Shown piece by piece: positions 9,082-16,868 of a stretch of 64,000 nt of DNA (the stretch's first letter is position 1; each line of letters starts with the position of its first letter). The translations under genes were made by a program, and so were the position numbers. The notes beneath the pieces are model-generated. The model was not told the DNA's origin. It ran no database searches and saw nothing but the letters and a program-made list of their open reading frames with translations. Source of the stretch: Candidatus Berkiella aquae (GTDB taxonomy: Bacteria; Pseudomonadota; Gammaproteobacteria; Berkiellales; Berkiellaceae); the NCBI RefSeq assembly GCF_001431295.2, contig NZ_LKAJ02000001.1, positions 1,240,001 through 1,304,000 on the forward strand, given 5' to 3'.

Positions 9082-9624
9082 ATGAAGTCTATTCAGTGGG
9101 AAAGCTCTGTCGCAGCCTTACAAACACAGCCATCTCCTTCTATCGAGAATTGGCTTACCCAGCCTTATATTTTGAGCCATGCCCTTAAGCGCCACTGCCA
9201 ACATTTGGGAGTGCAGGTATTAGCACAGCAATTTGCTGCAGTTGATGCCACAGAGCAGACACTCTCTGAACAAGGTGCTTTACCTTTTGTCAGGCAAGTC
9301 TTTTTATGCGGCGATGATGTTCCTTGGACTTATGGTCGTGTTGTGATTGCACCGAGTACCTATCAAAGTTACTTTACACAGTTTGCTTCACTAGGCTCCA
9401 AGCCGCTAGGGGAGACGTTGTTATATAATAACCCTGATACAACACGCAGTCGTTTTGAATATGCGCTGATTACACAAGACACCCCACTTTATCGTGAGAT
9501 CCAAGCCTATCTGTCTTTAACGGAGCCGATGTTGTGGGGACGTCGATCTTATTTTTATTTAAAACAATTCCCCTTGTTAGTGACAGAGGTCTTCTTGCCG
9601 ATGCTCCCTTCATTTAAGCCTTAA
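9082..9624 (+). CDS. ubiC: Chorismate lyase UbiC
   Basis: Converts chorismate to 4-hydroxybenzoate plus pyruvate, the first committed step of ubiquinone synthesis; cytosolic. The 180-residue length is close to E. coli UbiC (165). The active-site arginine is seen as Arg71 in LPFVRQVFLCGDDVPWTYGR, the conserved Leu-Gly of PLGETLLY is near residue 110, and the catalytic glutamate is Glu169 in LLVTEVFLP. The start ATG 9082 follows GGATTGAGGAGCC, a good ribosome site. pabB, which also uses chorismate, begins ten bases after the stop. The two are probably cotranscribed from the 8871-9081 region. Confidence 0.92.
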   Translation: MKSIQWESSVAALQTQPSPSIENWLTQPYILSHALKRHCQHLGVQVLAQQFAAVDATEQTLSEQGALPFVRQVFLCGDDVPWTYGRVVIAPSTYQSYFTQFASLGSKPLGETLLYNNPDTTRSRFEYALITQDTPLYREIQAYLSLTEPMLWGRRSYFYLKQFPLLVTEVFLPMLPSFKP

Positions 9625-9633
9625 GAGGATAGT

Positions 9634-11019
9634 ATGGATCATTTTCCCATTGTTGAAGAGCTTCGCTATCAAGACCCTTTAACGTGCTTTATTCGAGTCC
9701 CACGTGAAGGTGCATTATGGCTTGATAGTGCCGCAACATCACAGCAAGGGCGCTATAGTTATATTGCCTTTAGTCCTTTTCAAACCATTATCAGTAAAAA
9801 TGAAGCAGTTAATCCTTGGACGGTTTTAGAAGCGGTTTTTGCGCGTTATAAGCTGACGCCACTCTCTGATTTGCCACCCTTTCAAGGAGGAATTGCTGGC
9901 GTTTTTAGTTATGAATTAGGGGGATATCTTGAAAAATTACCGCGTTCAACCATCGATGACTTACAGTTTCCTGAACTGATGGTTGGTTGTTACGACTTGG
10001 TGTTGGCATTTGATCATCCATTGCAGCGATGTTGGTTATTTTCCAGCGGTTTTCCTGAAACATCGGAGGAAGCGCGCTTAACAAGAGCTAAAAAACGGCT
10101 TGCTTATGCTAAGGATTTATTATCACAAACGGTAACGCTGCCTGAAGTCTGTGCCGTCACGATTGCTGAAGAGGCGATTACGTCGACTTTTACCCAAGCA
10201 CGTTATGAAGAAGAGGTTGCACGAGTGATTGAATATATTCGTGCAGGCGATATTTTCGAAGCGAACATTTCGCAGCGATTTTCCTGTACCTTACCAGATA
10301 AGCTGAGTACTTTTGATTTATATCGCCGCTTACGCAAAAATAATCCTGCACCTTATGCCGCTTATATGCAATTGGGTGACAATGTTATTGCCAGTGCTTC
10401 ACCTGAACAATTTTTACAACTTGAAAATGGCATGGTAGAAACACGGCCGATTAAAGGCACAAGACCTCGTCATGCAACCCCCGAACAAGATAAACGCAAT
10501 GCGCAAGAACTGATGGATAGCGAAAAAGATCATGCTGAAAATGTCATGATTGTGGATTTAATGCGAAATGATTTATCACGTGTTTGCTTAGCACACTCTA
10601 TTCAAGTTTCACAGTTATGCGCATTAGAATCTTTTGCCACGGTTCATCACTTGGTTTCTGTGGTGCAAGGAAAAATAAAGCCCGAATTTAATGCGCTGGA
10701 TTTATTGAAAGCCACTTTCCCGGGCGGCTCTATTACCGGTGCGCCAAAGATTCGAGCCATGGAAATTATTGCAGAATGTGAACCAACCTTGCGTGGACCT
10801 TATTGCGGAAGTATTGGTTATTTAGGATTTAATGATAATGTTGCACTTTCTATTACCATTAGAACTTATGCGATTCATCAGAATTTTTTAACCTTTCAAA
10901 CGGGTGGAGCGGTAACCATTGATTCTGTACCAAAAGAAGAATACGAAGAAACCTTGGCTAAAGCGAAAGCCTTACGATATACCCTGGTAGGGGAGCGTAA
11001 TAAGCATATAATAACATAA
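9634..11019 (+). CDS. pabB: Aminodeoxychorismate synthase component I, PabB
   Basis: With a glutamine amidotransferase partner (PabA, not in this window) it makes 4-amino-4-deoxychorismate from chorismate for folate synthesis. The 461 residues show an N-terminal anthranilate-synthase-like region (about 1-150) and a chorismate-binding domain (about 190-450). The key motif PIKGTRPR places Lys274 at the position of the E. coli PabB catalytic lysine. TrpE proteins have Ala instead of Lys there, so PabB is the better call. Further family motifs are MDSEKDHAENVMIVDLMRND, FPGGSITGAPKIRAME and TGGAVTIDSVPKEEYEET. ATG 9634 follows AAGAGGATAGT. The gene follows ubiC by ten bases. Confidence 0.92.
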   Translation: MDHFPIVEELRYQDPLTCFIRVPREGALWLDSAATSQQGRYSYIAFSPFQTIISKNEAVNPWTVLEAVFARYKLTPLSDLPPFQGGIAGVFSYELGGYLEKLPRSTIDDLQFPELMVGCYDLVLAFDHPLQRCWLFSSGFPETSEEARLTRAKKRLAYAKDLLSQTVTLPEVCAVTIAEEAITSTFTQARYEEEVARVIEYIRAGDIFEANISQRFSCTLPDKLSTFDLYRRLRKNNPAPYAAYMQLGDNVIASASPEQFLQLENGMVETRPIKGTRPRHATPEQDKRNAQELMDSEKDHAENVMIVDLMRNDLSRVCLAHSIQVSQLCALESFATVHHLVSVVQGKIKPEFNALDLLKATFPGGSITGAPKIRAMEIIAECEPTLRGPYCGSIGYLGFNDNVALSITIRTYAIHQNFLTFQTGGAVTIDSVPKEEYEETLAKAKALRYTLVGERNKHIIT

Positions 11020-11071
11020 GTACAGAGTGTTATTTTAGGTTGGAAAGCTAAGATGATTGTAAGGCTATACC

Positions 11072-12469
11072 ATGGCAAATAATGAAATCATGCAGATTGG
11101 CTGGGAAGAGTGGGTTGCATTACCTGAGCTTGGTTTGCCTGCTATCAAAGCAAAAGTGGATACTGGCGCTAAAACATCAGCCTTGCATGCTTTTATGGTT
11201 GAAAAAATTATTGAAGAGGGTGATGTTAAAGTCCATTTTGGCATTCATCCTATCCCTGAACGTCCTGAAGTGGAAGTTTATTGTAAAGCACATTTAGTTG
11301 CTGAACGCGAAATAACGAGCTCAAATGGACAAACCGAGCTTCGCTACGTTATTCGCACGATTGCGAAATTTGGTAAAAAAAAATGGCCTATTGAAATTAC
11401 CCTAACCGATCGCGAAACGATGGCTTATCGCATGTTAATAGGACGCTCTGCGATGGAAGGCAAACTTTCCGTCAATCCAGAACACTCCTTTATGCTGGGG
11501 GCGCTTTGTCCTTCCGGTTATGATGATATTGTCCCTAAGCGTAAAAAGCGCAAAATGAAGATCTGTATTTTGAGCCGTTCGCGCAATATTTATACAACCG
11601 ATCGTTTAGTCACCGTCGCTGAAAATCGAGGACATCGAGTTGAGGTGATTGATGCAACGCGCTGTTATGTTGATATTAGCTCTAACAAGCCTGCAGTTCA
11701 CTATCAAGGTGAGGTTTTACCACGTTTTGATGCACTTTTTTCCCATCATGTAAACACCAATTATTACGGCATTGCTATTTTAAGGCAGTTTGAGACACTC
11801 GGAACGTTTTGTATTAATAGTGCCAGCGCAATTGCCCATTCGCGTGATAGACTATTTGCCCATCAATTGCTAAGCCGGGCCGGGGTGAGTATGCCAACAA
11901 CCGCTTTTGCACACTATCCCGGTGATACCAAAGATATGATCAAAATCTTGGGTGGTGCACCATTAGTGATTAAATTGCTTGAAGGGCAACAAGGTAATAA
12001 AGGGGTGGTTCTAGCACAAACCAATAAATCAGCAGCTGCTGTGATCCAAGCTTTTCGCGGCTTAAAAGCGAATTTTATTGCGCAACAATATATTCAGGAG
12101 CCAAAAAGCAAAGATATCTTATGCGTTATTTTAGGCAATAAAGTGATAACAGCAATTCAGCAAGAAACATCTTCGCTTGAAATATTAACGGACGAAGTGA
12201 CAACCCCGAGAAAATCGCATTTGATTGAAATTACCTCAATAGAGAAGAAATTAGCAATCCGTGCTGCTCGTGTGTTAGGGCTTAAATTTGCGGTAGTCAA
12301 TTTTTTACGCACCAAAGCGGGGCCACGCGTTATTGACGTCAATAGTTCTCCGTCATTTAAGCGTATAGAAAAAATATCTGGCCTTGATTTAGGAACTTTA
12401 ATTATTGACTATCTTGAACACCATGCCAGACCTCGTTTACCTAAACGAGTGATTGGTTATTCTATTTAA
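11072..12469 (+). CDS. rimK: Fused RimB-like retropepsin and RimK-like ATP-grasp ligase
   Basis: Two enzymes are joined in one 465-residue chain. Residues ~5-150 form the RimB/'ATP-dependent zinc protease' family domain, a retropepsin-like fold with Asp30 in KVDTGAKTSALHA. Residues ~163-460 form an ATP-grasp ligase of the RimK family, starting at MKICILSRSRNIYTTDRL. It has the glycine-rich ATP loop KLLEGQQGNKGVVLA and the metal-binding end VIDVNSSPSFKRIEKISG. RimK adds glutamates to the C-terminus of ribosomal protein S6; in Pseudomonas the separate RimB protease trims them. A fusion would place both activities in one polypeptide, and the target is inferred. The gene lies 52 bases after pabB on the same strand and is followed by a palindromic element that may end transcription. 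Confidence 0.85.
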   Translation: MANNEIMQIGWEEWVALPELGLPAIKAKVDTGAKTSALHAFMVEKIIEEGDVKVHFGIHPIPERPEVEVYCKAHLVAEREITSSNGQTELRYVIRTIAKFGKKKWPIEITLTDRETMAYRMLIGRSAMEGKLSVNPEHSFMLGALCPSGYDDIVPKRKKRKMKICILSRSRNIYTTDRLVTVAENRGHRVEVIDATRCYVDISSNKPAVHYQGEVLPRFDALFSHHVNTNYYGIAILRQFETLGTFCINSASAIAHSRDRLFAHQLLSRAGVSMPTTAFAHYPGDTKDMIKILGGAPLVIKLLEGQQGNKGVVLAQTNKSAAAVIQAFRGLKANFIAQQYIQEPKSKDILCVILGNKVITAIQQETSSLEILTDEVTTPRKSHLIEITSIEKKLAIRAARVLGLKFAVVNFLRTKAGPRVIDVNSSPSFKRIEKISGLDLGTLIIDYLEHHARPRLPKRVIGYSI

Positions 12470-12502
12470 TTCTTTGTTTTAATGCAGCGCTCAGAATACT
12501 CT

Positions 12503-12547
12503 GCGCTTGCAATCAGGGGGAGAAATCGCGATTCTCCCCCTGATAAA
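12503..12547. repeat. Dispersed palindrome, copy 1; may act as terminator
   Basis: Perfect 13-base arms at 12512-12524 and 12532-12544 (ATCAGGGGGAGAA / reverse complement) enclose ATCGCGA. The flank GCGCTTGCA and the arms match the reverse complement of the element at 37741-37779, so the two are copies of one dispersed family in opposite orientation. It lies 43 bases after the rimB-rimK stop and is a good candidate for its transcription end. Confidence 0.75.
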
Positions 12548-12610
12548 CCCCATCGCGTAATGAGCGCTTCAAATCACGCTTTGCATTTTGAAGTGTAATA
12601 GGTATATATC

Positions 12611-13447
12611 ATGAATGAGCTTTATATTAATTTAATTAAAACATTAAGTGCAGTTGTTTTCCTTTTATTGATTGACTTTGTTGCAGAGCTATTACTGGTT
12701 CGCAATATCAAAGATAAAAAGAAAAGCTTTAAAATCCGTGTCGGCACCCGTTACGTCTTATTTTTCTGCTTTTTATTTTTCATGGCTAAGATCTGGGTTG
12801 AAGGTTTTGGTTATTTGCTCACCTTTGTGGGCGTTATTTCCGCGGCATTAACCATTACCCAAAAAGAATACCTCATGAATTTTATTGGTTGGTTGATTAT
12901 CATGTGGCGTTCTTTGTTTACAGAAGGGGATTATATTGAAATTGGCAAATATAGTGGTTATGTCAAAAATATTGGGCCATTATATTTTTCATTAGAAGAA
13001 GCCAGTGAATTGATTTGGGGAGATAAAACAGGCCGCACCATCAAAATTCCTAATAGTTTAGTTGCTAATAACCCGATTGTAAATTTCACCTTAGATAGAG
13101 CCTTCATTGAAGGAAAATGTTTTTTTACTTTCACGTTTGCATCGGCGCTTGATAAAATTCAAGAAGTCATAGAAGAAATCGATCGAGAAGTCGATCAACT
13201 ACTTACCCATATGCATAGTGGCTGGACTAAAAAGCAACAACAAGAATTTGAGCATTTGAAACGCCTTGGCCAGCACAAAGCGCATTTTTTATTGCGTGTT
13301 CAGCAAGACAGGCCTCTTGGCATCCAGCTCAAAGTTCGTTATTTATCGTTGCGAAAAGATCAAAAAAGCATTGAGGATAAGATAGCAAGTATCGTGATGA
13401 TGAACGTTAATTCGCAACCTGAAATTGCACTGAGTTTGTCGACCTAA
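12611..13447 (+). CDS. Small MscS-family mechanosensitive channel-like protein
   Basis: Inner-membrane protein of 278 residues. Three hydrophobic helices occupy about residues 7-30, 44-66 and 70-105. The third is the pore-type helix (FLTFVGVISAALTITQKEYL). The beta domain follows: SLFTEGDYIEIGKYSGYVKNIG and then GRTIKIPNSLVANNPIVNFT, which is the MscS domain signature (the usual form is F..GD.I.i....G.V..I and .vPNs......i.N). The C-terminal ~100 residues are charged and helical rather than the usual MscS alpha/beta domain. Such channels release solutes on hypo-osmotic shock. It stands alone between two palindromes, so it is probably a single transcription unit. Confidence 0.82.
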   Translation: MNELYINLIKTLSAVVFLLLIDFVAELLLVRNIKDKKKSFKIRVGTRYVLFFCFLFFMAKIWVEGFGYLLTFVGVISAALTITQKEYLMNFIGWLIIMWRSLFTEGDYIEIGKYSGYVKNIGPLYFSLEEASELIWGDKTGRTIKIPNSLVANNPIVNFTLDRAFIEGKCFFTFTFASALDKIQEVIEEIDREVDQLLTHMHSGWTKKQQQEFEHLKRLGQHKAHFLLRVQQDRPLGIQLKVRYLSLRKDQKSIEDKIASIVMMNVNSQPEIALSLST

Positions 13448-13469
13448 ACTACCTTCATTTCTCCCTGAT

Positions 13470-13494
13470 GGAACAGCAATCAACATGCTGTTCC
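13470..13494 (+). terminator. Hairpin after the MscS-like gene
   Basis: Nine-base perfect arms (13470-13478 GGAACAGCA and 13486-13494) with a seven-base loop lie 22 bases after the stop codon. CTTATTCC follows, only a weak T-tract, so termination efficiency is uncertain. Confidence 0.5.
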
Positions 13495-13626
13495 CTTATT
13501 CCTGCTAAATCATTTATACCTCATATTTAAGAAAAAAGGTGCCGTTACATGGATTGCTGCGCTTTTTGAACTTTTCATCGCTTACGGTGTCTATTTTATG
13601 GAATCAAAAATTTAGGTAGATGAAAA

Positions 13627-14904
13627 ATGACCACGTCAATCGATGATTTAATCAAAAAGGCACTGAATAGATTAAACGAAGGTGCCATTTCTGCTCAAAA
13701 ACTACGTGAATTAGTAGCCAATATTGAACATGCTTATGATGTAAAATTAGCTGCAGATTTACGCTCGATTATAGCAGAAATGAGCAATGAAAATGAAATG
13801 ACGATAAGATCGATTGGGCAGTTTCTCGGGATTAAGACAAAAAGTCTTGTGACGCTATTGGAGGAATTTGAGAAAGATACGAGTGTCTTTGAACAGTTGA
13901 GAAGTAGAAAGGATTTAGTCGAAAAATTAAAAGGAATATTAAATGAAGTTGATGTTCGATATCATCATTTAAGCAAACAGAATCGAAAAGATCTTGAGCT
14001 TATTAAACGAGATTTAGTTGCTAGCGCAAAGATTGCTACCCAGGAAGTTCCCACAAGAGCAAGGCCACCTTTAATAAGACAGCGTTCATTTAACGAGAAA
14101 TATGATAAAGAAAATAGAGCGAGTAATGTTGACGAAAAGAAAGATCACTCAAAAAGAAAAAAGAGAAGAGCTGATGCTAGCAGTTCATCAGCGGCTAGCT
14201 CAGTGCCAGTCGAAAAAGAAGGGATCCAATTAGATTATATCCGATATATTTCAAGTGATCATGGTAAGGAAACTTCTCGTGATATTACGATTGTAAATGG
14301 GATCCCTTTTTATAGTTCTTCAGGTCAAAATTCAGGATTAGCAGGGACTTGGTTTCCATTTGAAGGGTTGCTCTCAGAACCGGCAAAGGATATGCAGGGG
14401 CTTGTCATCAAAGATGGGAGAAATATCCCTGGCTATTTTCAAAAGCCAGTGGTTCCTCCTTTTAGATTATTTTCATATATGCCGAGTGAAATTGTCGATA
14501 GTTTAAAAATTATCCACAAAGATTTGCATCAAAGGGTACCTTGTTTGCATCATCTTTTATTCTCTTCACTGATGGGTGGGGGAATATGGGAAAGCAAAGA
14601 AGGCGTGAAATTGAAACAGATGTTAGTTCAAAAATATCCTGAATTTTATGAGCATAATAAAAATATCAATGTATCCAGGTGTGTTGAAGTCATTGATGAT
14701 TACCAATCGCAAAAAGGTTTGTCTCGCGATGAACTAACGCGCCCTGAGCACTACCAAAATGCAAAATTTCATACTATTAATCATTGGTTAAATGAGCATG
14801 GCAAAGTCGCTAATATAACCCCGCTTTTGAAAGATCAGCCAATATCAAAAACACCACGACAAGATGCCCAAGAAAAGAGCGTTGCAAAGAGTAAACCAAA
14901 GTAA
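13627..14904 (+). CDS. Putative effector with basic nuclear-localisation-like signal
   Basis: A soluble protein of 425 residues with no recognised enzymatic domain. Residues 1-135 are highly helical and charged and could form a helical bundle. Residues ~140-200 are a disordered linker with a strongly basic cluster, SKRKKRR (175-181), preceded by Lys-Lys at 171-172 and followed by a serine/alanine-rich stretch. This is the composition of a classical or bipartite nuclear localisation signal. The C-terminal half (205-400) looks globular (FPFEGLLSEPAKDMQGLVI; RLFSYMPSEIVDSLKIIHKD). The tail ends in Lys-rich SVAKSKPK. The gene stands alone, 179 bases after the MscS-like gene. Function unknown; the effector call is inference from composition and neighbours. 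Confidence 0.55.
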   Translation: MTTSIDDLIKKALNRLNEGAISAQKLRELVANIEHAYDVKLAADLRSIIAEMSNENEMTIRSIGQFLGIKTKSLVTLLEEFEKDTSVFEQLRSRKDLVEKLKGILNEVDVRYHHLSKQNRKDLELIKRDLVASAKIATQEVPTRARPPLIRQRSFNEKYDKENRASNVDEKKDHSKRKKRRADASSSSAASSVPVEKEGIQLDYIRYISSDHGKETSRDITIVNGIPFYSSSGQNSGLAGTWFPFEGLLSEPAKDMQGLVIKDGRNIPGYFQKPVVPPFRLFSYMPSEIVDSLKIIHKDLHQRVPCLHHLLFSSLMGGGIWESKEGVKLKQMLVQKYPEFYEHNKNINVSRCVEVIDDYQSQKGLSRDELTRPEHYQNAKFHTINHWLNEHGKVANITPLLKDQPISKTPRQDAQEKSVAKSKPK

Positions 14905-15085
14905 TGAAGCAATCCTGATATTCGCCATTCATCACTTGTTAACGCAGCTTTTATCGGAGTCTTAAAAAGCCTATTAATATCAAATGGTTACATTCTCATT
15001 TGCATGATGTTCCTACTTTAGAGGAAGAAGTAGGTGTAGCAGAAGAATCCAGGATGTCTTGCAGAATGTTACAAATTTCCCGAGC

Positions 15086-15116
15086 ATGCAAAGCTCCCAA
15101 GGTAGGAGCTTTGCAT
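15086..15116. terminator. Hairpin between convergent genes, ends yjdM
   Basis: Perfect 12-base arms (15086-15097 ATGCAAAGCTCC and 15105-15116) enclose a seven-base loop. The element lies eight bases beyond the yjdM stop and between that gene and the convergent gene ending at 14904. It can serve as a terminator, mainly for yjdM. Confidence 0.65.
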
Positions 15117-15123
15117 AATACCT

Positions 15124-15468
15124 TTATAATTTTTTAACAAATTCTGATTTCAACATCATAGGCCCAATGCCTTCGATTTTACAATCGATATCATGGTCGC
15201 CATCAACGAGACGATTGATTTTTACTTTGGTACCTATTTTTGCGACTGATGAAGAGCCTTTTACCTTTAAATCTTTGATTAATGTGACATAGTCACCTTC
15301 TTGTAATGGATTGCCATTGGCATCTTTGACAACCAAGACATCTGTCTCAGTAGTAGATTCTTGCCCTTGATTCCATTCATGTCCACATTCAGGACAAACA
15401 TAATGTTCTTGATCAGCATACACGAAAGCGGATTGGCACTGAGGGCAAGGGGGAAACTCTGTATTCAT
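15124..15468 (-). CDS. yjdM: YjdM (PhnA-like) zinc-ribbon protein
   Basis: A 114-residue protein matching the YjdM family (formerly PhnA) over its whole length. An N-terminal zinc ribbon has two CxxC pairs (CPQC at residues 8-11 and CPEC at 25-28). The family core [20 protein letters not shown] and the C-terminal [14 protein letters not shown] follow. Despite the old name it does not itself cleave phosphonoacetate, and its cellular role is still unsettled. It is a single gene on the minus strand between two plus-strand unknown genes. Confidence 0.92.
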   Translation of the reverse strand: MNTEFPPCPQCQSAFVYADQEHYVCPECGHEWNQGQESTTETDVLVVKDANGNPLQEGDYVTLIKDLKVKGSSSVAKIGTKVKINRLVDGDHDIDCKIEGIGPMMLKSEFVKKL

Positions 15469-15612
15469 ATAAAATTCTTATTTGATCAATATCTTGTTAA
15501 ACAAAAGACAATAATATCATTTTTTCAGTTTTATATTTTAGAGTTAAGTGTATTTAAACCTGATTGATTCACTTAGCTCCTGAGAACATACACACAACCT
15601 GTATAACAAATT

Positions 15613-15641
15613 TTGTCTACATCTCTTAAAAAACATATAAT
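15613..15641 (+). promoter_or_regulatory. Sigma70-like promoter for the kinase-like gene
   Basis: A perfect -10 hexamer TATAAT is at 15636-15641. A -35-like TTGTCT (four of six consensus positions) is at 15613-15618, giving a 17-base spacer. The start codon at 15685 and ribosome site TAGGAG at 15671-15676 lie downstream. Confidence 0.5.
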
Positions 15642-15684
15642 AAAGTATGATAACTAAATATTGCGGGATGTAGGAGCAAATTTG

Positions 15685-16728
15685 ATGTTACACATGAGCA
15701 GAGAGGGCCGCCAAAGTAAGAGCGAAAGAAAAAAATTATGGGAAGAAATTCTGAGTAACGAAAAAATTTATAAAGAAAAAGCTCAGATGGAAAAAGAATT
15801 TAATGAATATTTTTCTAGTGAAAATATTCATAATTTTCAGAGTAAATTTTCATCAGCTGAAATCAAAAAGTTAAAAAGAGATCAAAATCTAAAATTTTCC
15901 ATTGTTTCTGGTGTCGATGGAGGACTATTTGCACTTTATCATGGTGGATTAAGTAAGGGTGATTATGGTGCTGTAAAACTTGCCCTAGAATTAAATACAG
16001 GGAAGGTTTGTATAATGAAAAAACAATTTAACTATAATTCTAAAGCATTTAAAAAAGAATCCTCATTTTCTCAATTGAGAGGATTACGGGTAGATGAGCA
16101 GTTGATTGACAGGAAACATAACTATCTTTTTGTCAATTTGGTTAATGGGATAACTTTAGAGCGTTTTGCGGAAATCGTAAAGTATCACCCATTGACTGCA
16201 AATGAAGAAATTGAATTAGCTACCAATTTTTTAAAAGCGCTGGAAGGTTTGAAAAAGAATAATATTAAACATAATGACTTGCATCCAGGCAATATTATTA
16301 TTGATCCTATTAGTATGAAGGTATCTTTTATAGATTATGGTAGAGCAGAAGAATTAGAACTTACAAATGAAGAGGAAGAAGAGGAGGAAGAGGGAGAATT
16401 AAACTATGCGCTTTCTGATGAAGAAGAGGAATTAGAAGATCTTAAAAGAATGACCGATATAGAAGTCGCTTTTGGCTCGATTAAGAAAATATTTAAAAAA
16501 GGCAGCGAATTACATAGAATATTCAAAGACTTTAAGTCAGATAGTAGTTTATATGCAGCCTGGGATGCAATTGATGCTTACAAGGGAGCTACTAAGGCGT
16601 CAAGAAAAAGAAAATTAGAAGAAAAGCTTTCTACTGCCCCCAGTTCAAAAGAACATGAAGAGGATAATAAGAACAAAATAGAAAAAGTACCCAGCAATCC
16701 TCCTCCATCAAAGAAACCTCGAGCATAA
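15685..16728 (+). CDS. Protein-kinase-like protein with acidic tract and C-terminal nuclear-localisation-like signals
   Basis: A 347-residue soluble protein. The start ATG 15685 (MLHMSREGRQ) is chosen because TAGGAG lies eight bases upstream; a TTG at 15661 would add eight residues. Kinase motifs appear in order: candidate ATP-binding Lys112/113 (VCIMKKQFN), catalytic loop HNDLHPGN with Asp198 and Asn203, and metal-binding Asp217 in FIDYGRAEE (DYG instead of DFG). The HxDLHPGN form is typical of atypical or bacterial-type small-molecule and protein kinases (ABC1, LPS kinase, RIO-like). A run of eight glutamates and further acidic residues follows (about 229-255). The last 40 residues carry SRKRKLEEK and end PPPSKKPRA, both strongly resembling nuclear localisation signals. 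No activation segment is obvious after DYG. Probably a host-directed kinase; substrate unknown. Confidence 0.65.
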   Translation: MLHMSREGRQSKSERKKLWEEILSNEKIYKEKAQMEKEFNEYFSSENIHNFQSKFSSAEIKKLKRDQNLKFSIVSGVDGGLFALYHGGLSKGDYGAVKLALELNTGKVCIMKKQFNYNSKAFKKESSFSQLRGLRVDEQLIDRKHNYLFVNLVNGITLERFAEIVKYHPLTANEEIELATNFLKALEGLKKNNIKHNDLHPGNIIIDPISMKVSFIDYGRAEELELTNEEEEEEEEGELNYALSDEEEELEDLKRMTDIEVAFGSIKKIFKKGSELHRIFKDFKSDSSLYAAWDAIDAYKGATKASRKRKLEEKLSTAPSSKEHEEDNKNKIEKVPSNPPPSKKPRA

Positions 16729-16868
16729 TCATATCAATCGCTGATTTTCCTATGAAAGGCGTTATACAAAAGGTAGACGGTAGCTTAGTAAACTAACATT
16801 TTATATATAATAGTCCCCAATGAATTACAACATATCTTTACGTATTTACACGTATTGGGGATTTTTTT

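Noticed and set aside
9634-11019. Anthranilate synthase TrpE
   Set aside because: PIKGT with Lys274 is the PabB form; TrpE has Ala at that position, and the gene follows ubiC, not trp genes.
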